A DNA stretch of 64,000 bases, from the NCBI RefSeq assembly GCF_002278925.1, contig NZ_NCJH01000012.1, forward strand, positions 62,001-126,000, written 5' to 3'. Below, piece after piece: positions 25,072 through 33,161 of the stretch. This DNA comes from Polaromonas sp. 39-63-25. GTDB taxonomy: Bacteria > Pseudomonadota > Gammaproteobacteria > Burkholderiales > Burkholderiaceae_C. Made by a program: the position numbers and the translations under genes. Positions within the stretch are counted from its first letter, which is position 1. Each line of letters begins with the position of its first letter. The notes below the pieces were generated by a model. The model was not told where the DNA came from. It searched no databases and saw only the letters and a program-made list of their open reading frames with translations.

Positions 25072-25695
25072 CTAGAGCTTGGGAATACGCAGCGTCTTGC
25101 TCAGCATCAGGGTGCCGGACAACACAAACAGCAGCGACAAGGGATGCAACGCCCAGGGGCCAGCCATCCAGACACCGCCGTAGATCTGGTCACCCAGGCG
25201 GTCCTGCCAGGCCGCCACGGCCAGCAAGGCGGTCAGCAGCACGCTGGTCGGAATCGGTGTGCCCTCGAAATAGGCCACCTTGGCGGCTCCCGCCGACAGC
25301 GTTTCGGCCGTGACGTTGTACCGTGCCAGCCGGCTCACGCCGCAGCAGACGAAATAGATCAGCGCAATCCAGTCCCAGCCGCCACGCAGGCCCGCCGCAA
25401 ACGCCAGTGCGGCCGGCGCCACCCCAAAGGAAATGATGTCCGCCAGCGAATCGAGCTCCCGCCCCAACGCCGAATGCTGGCTGCGCCAGCGCGCCACGCG
25501 TCCGTCGAGCACGTCAAAAATAAATGCGGCGGGCGCCATGGCCGCCGCCGTATAAAACCAGGCCTTGGCCCCCTCGACCGCATACAGCATGGCCAGGAAA
25601 ACACCCGCAACGCCGCAGGCCGCATTACACAGCGTGAGGAAGTCAGCGAGGTGGAACTCCCGCAGCATGGAGAAATGTCTGGGCTTGTCAGTCAA
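25072..25695 (-). CDS. pssA: CDP-diacylglycerol--serine O-phosphatidyltransferase
   Basis: This 207-residue membrane enzyme of the CDP-alcohol phosphatidyltransferase family forms phosphatidylserine from CDP-diacylglycerol and serine. The signature DG-x2-AR-x8-G-x3-D-x3-D is present as DGRVAR, SALG, RELDSLAD (about residues 63-86). Hydrophobic helices flank it (FLTLCNAACGVAGVFLAMLYA, DWIALIYFVCCGVSRLARYN). Its length fits the type II (Bacillus/archaeal-like) enzyme rather than E. coli PssA. Stands as a single gene. Confidence 0.92.
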   Translation of the reverse strand: MTDKPRHFSMLREFHLADFLTLCNAACGVAGVFLAMLYAVEGAKAWFYTAAAMAPAAFIFDVLDGRVARWRSQHSALGRELDSLADIISFGVAPAALAFAAGLRGGWDWIALIYFVCCGVSRLARYNVTAETLSAGAAKVAYFEGTPIPTSVLLTALLAVAAWQDRLGDQIYGGVWMAGPWALHPLSLLFVLSGTLMLSKTLRIPKL

Positions 25696-25742
25696 GGGTG
25701 CCTGCTTTCATTGGGGGCATGTCGGAGGCAATTCTGCCGGAC

Positions 25743-26237
25743 TTATTTCTGCGGGACGGGGACCGGGACCGGGACCAGCAGCACCGGCGCACTGGTCTGC
25801 GGCTCGATGCGAACCGATGTGGCGCCAGCCGGCACGACCACGGTTTCGACTTCGCGAATCACCCCGCCGCCGGCGACACTGCCGCTGGCGTTGCCATAGC
25901 CGATCACACGGGCTTGGCAAGCCGCGCGGTCTTCACCCGTGAGCGCTTCGCAGCGCAGGCGGGCGTTGGCTTCGAACTGGGCGCCGCTGTTGTCGAGCTT
26001 GCCGCTGCGTTTTTCGGCAGCGGCATTGTTCACTTCCCTGAGACAGGTGGCCTGGTCCTGCTGGGACCGGCCCTCCATACAGGCGGCGCGCTCCTTCTGC
26101 GTATTGCCCGAGGCGTCAATGCCCGTGGTGCCGGTCGCCGTGATGGGCGCCTGCGCCAGCGCAGCCCCCATCAGCAGGGACAGCCCCAAGCCGGCCCATG
26201 CGTTGCGCGCGCGAAATGTGGGGTTGGTTTTGATCAT
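25743..26237 (-). CDS. Putative secreted protein with four cysteines
   Basis: This 164-residue protein has an N-terminal signal peptide (AWAGLGLSLLMGAALAQ) and a mature region with evenly spaced cysteines (AACMEG, ATCLREVNNA, LRCEALTG, AACQAR), suggesting two disulfides in a small helical domain. It ends in a Val/Pro-rich tail (VLLVPVPVPVPQK). Such small Cys-containing periplasmic proteins are common in Burkholderiales without assigned function. A good AGGAGA precedes the ATG. No operon partner. Confidence 0.7.
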   Translation of the reverse strand: MIKTNPTFRARNAWAGLGLSLLMGAALAQAPITATGTTGIDASGNTQKERAACMEGRSQQDQATCLREVNNAAAEKRSGKLDNSGAQFEANARLRCEALTGEDRAACQARVIGYGNASGSVAGGGVIREVETVVVPAGATSVRIEPQTSAPVLLVPVPVPVPQK

Positions 26238-26364
26238 GTTGTTCTCCTGAACGGTGAAAGATGCCCCAGTCTAGGAAGACGGACGCACCCGACCTGAGGG
26301 AGATCACGCCCGCCGGACAGCGCCACGCACGCGACTGTCTGTAGGACGGGTCTTTCAGCGGCCG

Positions 26365-26388
26365 AAAAAAAAGGCGGCCATGGCCGCC
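26365..26388 (-). terminator. Intrinsic terminator of the DUF2726 gene
   Basis: Perfect palindrome GGCGGCCATGGCCGCC (26373-26388) followed, on the minus strand, by eight T residues. It lies 36 bp beyond the stop codon at 26424. Confidence 0.85.
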
Positions 26389-26423
26389 TGGACAGGCTCT
26401 GGGGGGTAGCCCCTGCCAACGGA

Positions 26424-27212
26424 TTACCTGGCGCGCGGGCCGTCGGCTGGCATGGTGAACGAGTCTTCCCATGCGGTCGCGAAACGACCCGGCTTGTCAC
26501 TGGTCGTGAAGGACCCGGTGCCATCCGGGTTGAAGCCGACAGGGCGGCTCTTTTCCCGGGGGTCGGTGTCGGCAGCCTGTTTGTCCTTGAGCTCCTTGAG
26601 GGCGGCGGCCTTGGCGGCGCGCACCTTTTCACTGGTGAACTCGTCAAGCGCCGCATGAAAGCTGCTGTCGCCGCCACGGGTCTCCTCGGCTTCGGCCTCC
26701 GACATCGGAACCTCGCCCAAAAACGCCGCCCGCATGGCACCGCCCGCAGGCAGACTGCTGCTGCGCACCGTGGTGTAGCCGATGCCGCATTCCAGCAACA
26801 GGCTTTCCTTCATGTCCTTTTGCGCCCTGGTCAGGCCCCGTTTGCCTGGCACATCGACGCAGCCGACCACCTTGCCGTCCAGCGTGCAGACAGTGAAGCT
26901 GCAGTAAACACCCTCCAGCAACTCGTGCCAGTGCTGGTCCTTGTTTTCGGGCCGGTTTTTGGTACTCGGAATCGTGAAGCGCATGACCGGCACCTTGATC
27001 ATCACCGCATGGTCCGCAAAAGCCGTACGCAGCCACTTCCACACCTCCTGCTCCTCGCTGGTCATCAGGCCGCGGGCATTGAGCAGCCAGCGCGCCGGCA
27101 ACCGCAGCTTGCGCTCGACGCGGCGGCGTGACCAGCTCCAATGCGCCAGAATCCCCAGACCGACGCCCAGCAAAAGGCCCAGCGCGGTCATCAGCCATGT
27201 GGATAGGTTCAC
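26424..27212 (-). CDS. Membrane-anchored DUF2726-type protein
   Basis: This 262-residue protein has one N-terminal TM helix (WLMTALGLLLGVGLGILAHWSW), basic residues (RRRVERK), a soluble domain resembling DUF2726 (LMTSEEQEVWKWLRTAFADHAVMIKVPV, then SFTVCTLDGKVVGCVDVPG, ESLLLECGIGYTTVRSSSLP), and a charged C-terminal region. DUF2726 is related to restriction-endonuclease-like folds, but the usual D/E-x-K residues are not evident here. GTG 27212 has AAGGAG five nt upstream and gives a TM segment near the N-terminus. Confidence 0.75.
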   Translation of the reverse strand: MNLSTWLMTALGLLLGVGLGILAHWSWSRRRVERKLRLPARWLLNARGLMTSEEQEVWKWLRTAFADHAVMIKVPVMRFTIPSTKNRPENKDQHWHELLEGVYCSFTVCTLDGKVVGCVDVPGKRGLTRAQKDMKESLLLECGIGYTTVRSSSLPAGGAMRAAFLGEVPMSEAEAEETRGGDSSFHAALDEFTSEKVRAAKAAALKELKDKQAADTDPREKSRPVGFNPDGTGSFTTSDKPGRFATAWEDSFTMPADGPRAR

Positions 27213-27740
27213 GGTATCTCCTTCTTGTGTGGGCACGCTGCCGGACGCAACCCTGCGCCTGGCAGCCAGCATAAATCACAAACACCCCGCCGGTCAAAAC
27301 ACGGCGTCCGGAACAGTTACCAAATGAAGCGCCGAAGCACCGCGCGCAGCGCTTTCGCAAGTGCTGCCGGCCACAGCTGAGCATCACTCAGGGGATGCCG
27401 CATTTCGTGTCCATCAGGAGCGACCTGCCCGCGCGTCGTGATGGGCCACTGGCTCGGGGCACTCATGCTGGAGGGCGCCGCGACGCAGATGCATTTTGTG
27501 AAGCAGGATGCTGGCGCCGGCCGCAGACGGCAGCAGCAAAGCGCATAAACCCAGGGGTTCCGTCAAATCATTGAACACGCGCCCACGCCCTCTTTCGGGG
27601 AGTCTAACCAAATCCCGGGAGAAAGATAACTTTTCTATCTAAAACAATTTATTTTTATCCAAAACACGCCAATCCCGTCCAAACGGACCCTGGTGGAACC
27701 CGGGCCGGTGGTAGTCAGCGGATTGCGCCAGTCGCCGGGG
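27213..27740. other. 528-bp intergenic region without a supported gene
   Basis: Contains the DUF2726 promoter side and, toward 27610-27665, an AT-rich stretch (ATAACTTTTCTATCT, then AATTTATTTTTATCC) unlike the surroundings. A 65-codon minus-strand frame at 27414-27611 has no family resemblance. The region may hold remnants of the element that carried the S24 repressor. Confidence 0.45.
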
Positions 27741-28358
27741 CTAGCGGAATTTTTTGGTGAATTCGCGCACGACGCCGATGATCTCGGCAGTGCCCAGGGG
27801 ACGGATGGGGTAGCGCACATTGAGCGGCTTGAGGAACAGCTCGCCACCGTCCTTGATGAGCTGCTTGAAGGTCGTCTGGTTCTTGCCGTTGAGAGCGATC
27901 ACATAGTCGCCCGGCACGGCCTGCATTTCGGGCTCCACAATCAGCAGGGAGCCTTCGGGGAAGGAGTCGAGGCTGTCGCCAACCATGCTGTCCCCCTGAA
28001 CACGCAACGCAAAGGTGTGCCGCTTGATGGCAACGGTCACCGGCACCATTTCCAGCCCGTCCTTGGGACTGAAGTTGTCAATGACCGTGTAATTTCCGGC
28101 CTGTACTTCGGAGATCAGAGGCACTTCAGCCCTCACGTCAAAGCCCGGGCTGACGTTGGAACCGCCAGACATCAACTCGGCCACGGAAACGCCAAGCAGC
28201 TCTGCCACCCTGCGCTGGTTGGAACGTTTTGGCGCGGTGCCGCCTGGTCTTTCCCATTGTTGTACGGCCCCGCGGCTGACACCTGCAGCGTCAGCAAACT
28301 GCTGCTCGCTCATGCCCAGCCGCTTGCGGCCTTCCCTGATTAGTGTGTGAACGCTCAT
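27741..28358 (-). CDS. CI/LexA-like repressor (XRE HTH plus S24 peptidase)
   Basis: This 205-residue phage-type repressor has an HTH at residues 6-60 (LGMSEQQFADAAGVSRGAVQQWE) and a C-terminal S24 autoprotease domain. The likely self-cleavage bond is A87-G88 (EVQAGNY); the catalytic dyad is S124 (VQGDSMVG) and K165 (TTFKQL). Such repressors are cleaved during the RecA response. No phage genes surround it, so it is either a prophage relic or a domesticated regulator of an unknown target. Direct repeats lie immediately upstream, suggesting autoregulation. Confidence 0.9.
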   Translation of the reverse strand: MSVHTLIREGRKRLGMSEQQFADAAGVSRGAVQQWERPGGTAPKRSNQRRVAELLGVSVAELMSGGSNVSPGFDVRAEVPLISEVQAGNYTVIDNFSPKDGLEMVPVTVAIKRHTFALRVQGDSMVGDSLDSFPEGSLLIVEPEMQAVPGDYVIALNGKNQTTFKQLIKDGGELFLKPLNVRYPIRPLGTAEIIGVVREFTKKFR

Positions 28359-28662
28359 AGTCTATAGGTTAGGCCTCGGCCTCGATAGAAAATTTGTCTC
28401 TCGATAGATAATTTAGCGTTCACGCGGAACGCAGCTTCGGTGCTGATTGACCGTGAAAGGGCCTGAAACAGGCGCTGCGGCGGCGCCTTCCAAACAAGCT
28501 CTGTGCGTAGCCTGTTGTTCTTCTTCTTGATTCTTCTTGGTATTACTGAAGGATCTGGGTATGAAATTACATAAAAAAAGGTCTTCAAAACCCTGTCAGT
28601 CTTTTTTATTAATTGCTGAAAAGTATGAAATGCCACCCCAGAATGCCGCCCAAGACAGGACG
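28359..28662. other. 304-bp region upstream of the S24 repressor
   Basis: No supported protein. AT-rich relative to its neighbours, with TTCTTCTTCTTG / TTCTTCTTGG pyrimidine runs at about 28519-28540 and the candidate operators at 28381-28414. It could hold promoters or a small RNA. Confidence 0.45.
28381..28414. promoter_or_regulatory. Direct repeats, candidate operators of the S24 repressor
   Basis: CTCGATAGAAAATTT (28381-28395) and CTCGATAGATAATTT (28400-28414) differ at one base and start 19 bp apart. They lie 23-56 bp upstream of the repressor start. A weaker half-site, CTATAGG, lies at 28362. Spacing of about two helical turns fits cooperative repressor binding. Confidence 0.55.
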
Positions 28663-29295
28663 CTAACTGTCCTTGAGCAAAAACTGCATGCTGGTTCCCG
28701 CCAGTTCCAGCACGTCGTTGTGGGCCAGCGGCACCGCATCGGCCCCTATCGGCTGGCCATTGAGCGTCGGCGGGACCTCACCCGCCATGTGGGCCACGTA
28801 GTAGCCGTAGCGCCGGTGGGAGACGGCCACGACGCTGACATCGGGCTTGCCGAAAGTGGTCACCGCCTTGACCACAGGCATCTCCAGTCCGGCCGAAGAG
28901 CCCGAGAGCACCTTGAAGCTGGCGTGCAGCGCGCCGCTCCCCCCCGGCGCGGCATGGCCATCGAGCTTCATCGCCGCGGTCTCGTGGTAGCCGGAATCCT
29001 CCGAAGCCGAGAGGTACTGGATCCTGAAGTTTCCGATGGCGATGATGTCGTTGTCATGCAGCAATTGCCGTGACTTGATCATCTTGCCGTTGATATAGGT
29101 GCCGTTGGTGCTGCCCAGATCTTCGACATACACATCGGCCAGGCCCTCCAGTTCAAATACGCAGTGCTCGCCGCTGACCACCAGGTTGTTGAACACAATG
29201 TCGTTGTGCGGCCGCCGGCCCAGCGTGGTCCGGTCCTTGTGCAGGTAGACATGCTTGATTTCGACACCCTCGACCGATGCAATCAATTGCGGCAT
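28663..29295 (-). CDS. Double FHA-domain protein
   Basis: This 210-residue protein has an N-terminal FHA domain with all signature residues: TTLGRRPHNDIVF, VSGEHCVFE, VEDLGSTNGTYING (about residues 18-75). A degenerate second FHA-like domain covers the C-terminal half (TTFGKPDVSVVAVSHRRYGYYV, PTLNGQPI). FHA domains bind phosphothreonine and often act with Ser/Thr kinases or type VI secretion; neither is encoded nearby. ATG 29295 has GGAGG four nt upstream, better than the ATG farther up. Confidence 0.88.
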   Translation of the reverse strand: MPQLIASVEGVEIKHVYLHKDRTTLGRRPHNDIVFNNLVVSGEHCVFELEGLADVYVEDLGSTNGTYINGKMIKSRQLLHDNDIIAIGNFRIQYLSASEDSGYHETAAMKLDGHAAPGGSGALHASFKVLSGSSAGLEMPVVKAVTTFGKPDVSVVAVSHRRYGYYVAHMAGEVPPTLNGQPIGADAVPLAHNDVLELAGTSMQFLLKDS

Positions 29296-29392
29296 AAGGC
29301 CTCCCGGCTGCGTCCAGACTGCCGCGGTGCGCCCTTTGCGCAACGGCCTGGCCATCGTATGCCTGGCGCTGCCAGGAAACAAGCCCCCCGGG

Positions 29393-29605
29393 TCAGCGCT
29401 TGCGCAAGGGTTCCAGCAGGCCGCCCAGCCCGTTGTGATCGATTTCCAGCATCAGCGCCAGCAGCCGACCGATTTCATTCCTGGGAAAACCTTCGCGGGC
29501 AAACCACGCGAGGTAATTGCCCGGCAGGTCGGCAATCAGCCGCCCCTTGTATTTGCCAAACGGCATCTCGCGCGTCACCAGCAGTTGCAGGTCTTCAGGC
29601 TTCAT
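29393..29605 (-). CDS. DUF3820 family protein
   Basis: This 70-residue protein has the family core MPFGKYKGRLIADLPGNYLAWFAREGFPRNEIGRLL. DUF3820 proteins are small and have been linked to putative quorum-sensing-regulated virulence factors; the fold also resembles exonuclease-associated zinc modules. The start overlaps the SUI1 gene stop by 4 nt (ATGA), indicating a coupled operon. Confidence 0.88.
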   Translation of the reverse strand: MKPEDLQLLVTREMPFGKYKGRLIADLPGNYLAWFAREGFPRNEIGRLLALMLEIDHNGLGGLLEPLRKR

Positions 29606-29964
29606 GCGCCCGCGCGCTTGACGGTCCAGCCCTGTTTGGTGAGCCAGTCCACCACCAGCGCGGCATGGTCACCCTGCACTTCGATCACGCCGTCCTTGAC
29701 CGTGCCGCCGGAACCGCAGGCCGTCTTGAGCTGCTTGCCGACGAGAACGAGCGCCGCGTCCTGCAAGGCCAGCCCCTTGACCAGGGTCACGCTTTTGCCC
29801 CCGCGGCCCTTGGTCTCGCGCGACACCCGGACAATGCCGTCGGACGGGGGCAAGGGCCGCGTCTGGCGGCACACGCACTGGGCCAGCGCCTTGCGGCAAG
29901 CCGGGCACATGCGCCCCGCGTCGGTCGAATAAACGAGTCCGCCGGGGCTTGAATGACTTTTCAT
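29602..29964 (-). CDS. yciH: SUI1/YciH-family translation initiation factor-like protein
   Basis: This 120-residue protein has a short Zn-ribbon-like N-terminus (MCPACRKALAQCVC), then a SUI1 domain: VRVSRETKGRGGKSVTLVKGL, LGKQLKTACGSGGTVKDGVIEVQGDH. Bacterial YciH is related to eIF1 and can influence start-codon selection. ATG 29964 was chosen because the codons upstream are not conserved-looking. It is coupled to the DUF3820 gene. Confidence 0.92.
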   Translation of the reverse strand: MKSHSSPGGLVYSTDAGRMCPACRKALAQCVCRQTRPLPPSDGIVRVSRETKGRGGKSVTLVKGLALQDAALVLVGKQLKTACGSGGTVKDGVIEVQGDHAALVVDWLTKQGWTVKRAGA

Positions 29965-30067
29965 GGAATTCACCGATGTGAGGAAAACGGCCTCAGAGCC
30001 CATCGCCCCGAGCGCCACCGGCTATCGTACAGCGATGCGGGCAGGCTCCCGGCTTACCGGCGCATGC

Positions 30068-30619
30068 TCAGATGTGCCCGACAGGCTGCGGGGTGTGCCG
30101 CAAGTGAAGAGACAGGCCCAGCGCCTCCATGTGGTTGCCGTCGCGGCCCAGAATGGTTTCGGCCAGCGGCAGGAAATATTCCTCCTCGAAACGCGCATGC
30201 GAGGAATAGGCGTGAACCAGTTCCTCCACGGCATCCAGATCCAGGTCGACAGACTGGGACTTGACCACGGCCTTGACAACAGGCTCCAGCTTTTTCCACA
30301 TCGCCTCAATCTGGCGGTGCTCCGCAGTCAAACGTTGCACCATGGCCTGGACCTCCCCGGCTTCCCGGCCCCGGCCGGCGCTGCGCAACACGGCGGGAAA
30401 CAGCTCACGCTCCTCGTCTGCATGGTGCTCGTACACCGCGTGGTGGAACAGGGCCAGCGTGTCGGTGGCGATGGTTCGCGCCTGCGCCGCAGCCGCCTGG
30501 AGCGCAGGCAACTCCTCGAAGGCCTGAAGCTTCGACAGAATGCCCAGATGGCACTGGGAAAAACCGGTCAGTGGCTCGCTGGAATGGCCCGGGTCGTGCG
30601 CGGCAGAATGGGTTGTCAT
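30068..30619 (-). CDS. Hemerythrin HHE-domain protein
   Basis: This 183-residue four-helix protein has probable di-iron ligands: H near ECHLGILSK, HHAVYEHHADEERELFPAV (helix 2), LTAEHRQIEAMWKKL (helix 3) and HARFEEEYFLPLAE (helix 4). Hemerythrin-like proteins bind O2 or NO, or repair iron-sulfur centres. It is divergent from a universal stress gene with a perfect FNR-type box between them, consistent with low-oxygen control. ATG 30619 was preferred since the upstream extension crosses the FNR box. Confidence 0.88.
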   Translation of the reverse strand: MTTHSAAHDPGHSSEPLTGFSQCHLGILSKLQAFEELPALQAAAAQARTIATDTLALFHHAVYEHHADEERELFPAVLRSAGRGREAGEVQAMVQRLTAEHRQIEAMWKKLEPVVKAVVKSQSVDLDLDAVEELVHAYSSHARFEEEYFLPLAETILGRDGNHMEALGLSLHLRHTPQPVGHI

Positions 30620-30653
30620 GCCGCCAATATAGGGGGGCGTCTGTGCGTCCGGC

Positions 30654-30667
30654 TTGATGCACATCAA
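30654..30667. promoter_or_regulatory. FNR/Anr box TTGAT-GCAC-ATCAA
   Basis: Perfect match to the FNR consensus TTGAT-N4-ATCAA. It is centred 68 bp upstream of the universal stress gene ATG and 42 bp upstream of the hemerythrin ATG, so it can serve either or both divergent promoters. Confidence 0.8.
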
Positions 30668-30728
30668 TAAAGCGGCCGCCCACCTCCGCAAGATAAGGGC
30701 CTGTTCATCTTCATCAGACAAGGCCCCC

Positions 30729-31169
30729 ATGTTCAAGAACATTCTTCTGGCGACCGACGGTTCCGAGGCATCGGCCCACGCGGCCCAACTCGCTGTCAAT
30801 CTGGCGCGCACACACGGCGCCAAACTCACCGCCCTGTATGTCGTGGACCCCTACCCTTACCTGAGCATCGGCGAGACCAACCCGCTGGGCGTTCAGGCCT
30901 ACATGGCTGCGGCCCAGCAACACGCTGCGCAGGCCCATGCCAAGGTCGCGGCGCTGTGCGGTGCGCCGGGCGCGGGGATCCAGCTCGAAGCGCGGATGGC
31001 CGAGAATGTGTCGGCCGCCAGCGGCATTGTCCAGACGGTCAAGGACGAAGGCGCGGACCTCGTCGTCATGGGCTCCCACGGCCGCACCGGCATCGCCCGC
31101 CTCATGCTGGGCAGCGTGGCCTCCAAGGTGGCGGCCGAGTCGCCGGTGCCGGTGCTGATCGCGCGCTAG
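30729..31169 (+). CDS. Universal stress protein, UspA family
   Basis: This 146-residue single-domain UspA protein begins FKNILLATDGSEASAHAAQLAVNLA, and the ATP-binding loop VVMGSHGRTGIARLMLGSVASKV lies near the C-terminus, followed by SPVPVLIAR. It is a cytosolic nucleotide-binding stress protein; in Burkholderiales and Pseudomonas such genes are often activated by FNR/Anr under oxygen limitation, matching the upstream box. ATG 30729 gives the standard length. Confidence 0.92.
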   Translation: MFKNILLATDGSEASAHAAQLAVNLARTHGAKLTALYVVDPYPYLSIGETNPLGVQAYMAAAQQHAAQAHAKVAALCGAPGAGIQLEARMAENVSAASGIVQTVKDEGADLVVMGSHGRTGIARLMLGSVASKVAAESPVPVLIAR

Positions 31170-31190
31170 GCGGCTTGCGGCTGCGGCCAC

Positions 31191-32516
31191 CTACCAGCCG
31201 ATGGCCTTGGGCAGCCACAGCGCGATCTGCGGATAGAAGAACAGCAGCAGCAGCGCCAGGAACTGCATGGTGATGAAGGGAATCACGCCCTTGTAGATGT
31301 CCTTGATCGTCACCTCGGGCGGCGCCACCCCCTTGAGGTAGAACAGGGCCCAGCCGAAAGGCGGCGTCAGGAAGGACGACTGCAGGTTCACCGTGATCAG
31401 CATGGCCAGCCAGACCGGGTCCACGCCCTGGGCCAGCAGCACCGGCAGGAACAGGGGCACGGCGATGTAGCTGATCTCGATCCACTCGATGAAGAAGCCG
31501 AGCACGAAGATCAGGACCATCATGAACCAGATGTCGCTGTTCACGCCGCCGGGCAGCAGGTCGAACATCCTGGTGATCAGGTCTTCACCATGCAGGCCGC
31601 GGAAGGCCAGCGCAAACACCTGCGCCGTCATCAGGATCAGCATCATGATGGCGGTGATCTTGCTGGTCTCCAGCGCCGCCTCCTTCAGGACCTTCAGTGT
31701 GAAACGGCCCGAGAAGAGGGTGATCAGCACGGCGCCCACCGCCCCCATGGAAGCTGCCTCGGTCGGCGCGGCGATGCCACCGACGATGGAGCCCAGCACC
31801 GCCACCACCAGCATGATGGGCGGCACCACGACTTTCCAGAAGCGGATCCAGAGCTGGCGGCGCGAGACGCCGTCGCGCTCGGCCTGCGGGATCGGCGGCA
31901 TCAGGTCCGGCTTGAGCCAGCCCAGCACCAGCAGGAAGATGATGTAGACCGCCGACAGCAGCAGGCCGGGGCCCACCGCGGCCGCGAACAGCGTGCCCAC
32001 CGAGAGCTGCATGATGTCCGACAGCAGGATCAGGATCAGGCTGGGCGGAATGATCTGCCCCAGCGTGCCCGAGGCGCAGATCGCGCCGCAGGCAATGCTC
32101 TTGTTGTAACCGCGCTTGATCAGCGTGGGCAGCGTCAGCAGGCCCAGGGTGATGACGGTGGCGCCCACGATGCCGGTGGTCGCGCCCATGAGCACGCCGA
32201 ACAGGATGATGCCCACGCCCATGCCGCCGCGCACGCCGCCTGCGATGTGGCCCATGACGTCGAGCAGGTCGTCGGCCAGGCGCGATTTCTCCAGCATCAC
32301 ACCCATGAAGACAAAGAGCGGAATGGCCATCCACTGGTAGCCGGCGACGATGCCGTAGAAACGCGCCGGCAGCAGGCTGAACAGGCCGTCGCCGAAGCCC
32401 AGGTAGCCGAAAATGAAACCCACGGTGGCCAGTGTCGTGGCCACCGGCACGCCCAGCATCAGCAGGGCAAAGAAGCCCACCAGCATCAGGATGGCATAGG
32501 TCTGCGGTTCAAACAT
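31191..32516 (-). CDS. TRAP transporter large permease (DctM type)
   Basis: This 441-residue protein has about 12 hydrophobic segments and the DctM signatures GVPVATTLATVGFIFGYL, MAIPLFVFMGVMLEKS, MGATTGIVGATVITLGLL, CASGTLGQIIPPSLILIL, and PPFGWALFYLKGVAPPEVTIKDIY. It forms the Na+-driven translocation channel for a carboxylate with the small subunit encoded just upstream. ATG 32516 has AAGGAGG six nt upstream; the gene overlaps the dctQ stop by 8 nt. Confidence 0.94.
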   Translation of the reverse strand: MFEPQTYAILMLVGFFALLMLGVPVATTLATVGFIFGYLGFGDGLFSLLPARFYGIVAGYQWMAIPLFVFMGVMLEKSRLADDLLDVMGHIAGGVRGGMGVGIILFGVLMGATTGIVGATVITLGLLTLPTLIKRGYNKSIACGAICASGTLGQIIPPSLILILLSDIMQLSVGTLFAAAVGPGLLLSAVYIIFLLVLGWLKPDLMPPIPQAERDGVSRRQLWIRFWKVVVPPIMLVVAVLGSIVGGIAAPTEAASMGAVGAVLITLFSGRFTLKVLKEAALETSKITAIMMLILMTAQVFALAFRGLHGEDLITRMFDLLPGGVNSDIWFMMVLIFVLGFFIEWIEISYIAVPLFLPVLLAQGVDPVWLAMLITVNLQSSFLTPPFGWALFYLKGVAPPEVTIKDIYKGVIPFITMQFLALLLLFFYPQIALWLPKAIGW

Positions 32517-33036
32517 GGCCGCCCTCCTTTGCTTGCGCACGCTCGTGGAAGAGACGGATCAGCGCCGCCACCGTCTGCAGGGCCACCAGGCCATAACCGA
32601 TCGGGATCAGCGACTTGACGATCCAGCGCAGCGGAATGCCGCCCGGATCGGGCGAGCTCTCCTGGATGGCGTAGGCCTGGCCCACGTAGGCGATCGACAC
32701 CTTGATGAAGATCAGCGCCACCGCCAGCAGAAGCAGCAGTGAGATCACGTCAACGATGAACTTCTTGCGCGCCGTGTATTGCGCGTAGAACAGGTCCACC
32801 CGCACGTTGTCGCCCCGCTGCAGGGCGTAACACATGCCCAGCAGGATGAGCGCAGCCAGCAGGTGCCACTCCAGTTCCTGGGCCCAGACCGAGCCGAAGC
32901 TGAAGGCGTAGCGCAGCAGGACATTGACCGCAACCAGTCCGATCATGGCAAGGGCCACCCAGAGGGTGGCCCGCCCAATGACATCGATCAGCGATTCAAT
33001 CTTCTCCATCACGGAGGTGATCGCTTTGTTTGACAT
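32509..33036 (-). CDS. TRAP transporter small permease (DctQ type)
   Basis: This 175-residue protein has four TM helices and the DctQ-type features LRYAFSFGSVWAQELEWHLLAALILLGMCYAL, GDNVRVDLFYAQYTARKK, and SLIPIGYGLVALQTVAALIR. It partners with the large permease encoded directly downstream and receives substrate from the DctP protein encoded 125 bp upstream. Confidence 0.92.
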   Translation of the reverse strand: MSNKAITSVMEKIESLIDVIGRATLWVALAMIGLVAVNVLLRYAFSFGSVWAQELEWHLLAALILLGMCYALQRGDNVRVDLFYAQYTARKKFIVDVISLLLLLAVALIFIKVSIAYVGQAYAIQESSPDPGGIPLRWIVKSLIPIGYGLVALQTVAALIRLFHERAQAKEGGHV

Positions 33037-33161
33037 GCAATACCTTTCTCAAGGACCTCAGCAAACCCCTGCCCGTTCGGGCGGAGCTTGCCGAAGTCCC
33101 TTTTATTGTTGGCCATGCGCTTAGCCGGGCTCAGCGCAAACGGGGTGGCGTGAGCCCTCGC

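Noticed and set aside
27414-27611. 65-codon leftward frame upstream of the S24 repressor region
   Set aside because: Arg/His/Pro-rich as expected for random frames in GC-rich DNA; no start context or family.
28355-28636. 93-codon leftward frame covering the upstream region of the S24 repressor
   Set aside because: It overlaps the candidate operators and the repressor start in another frame, and shows no family similarity.
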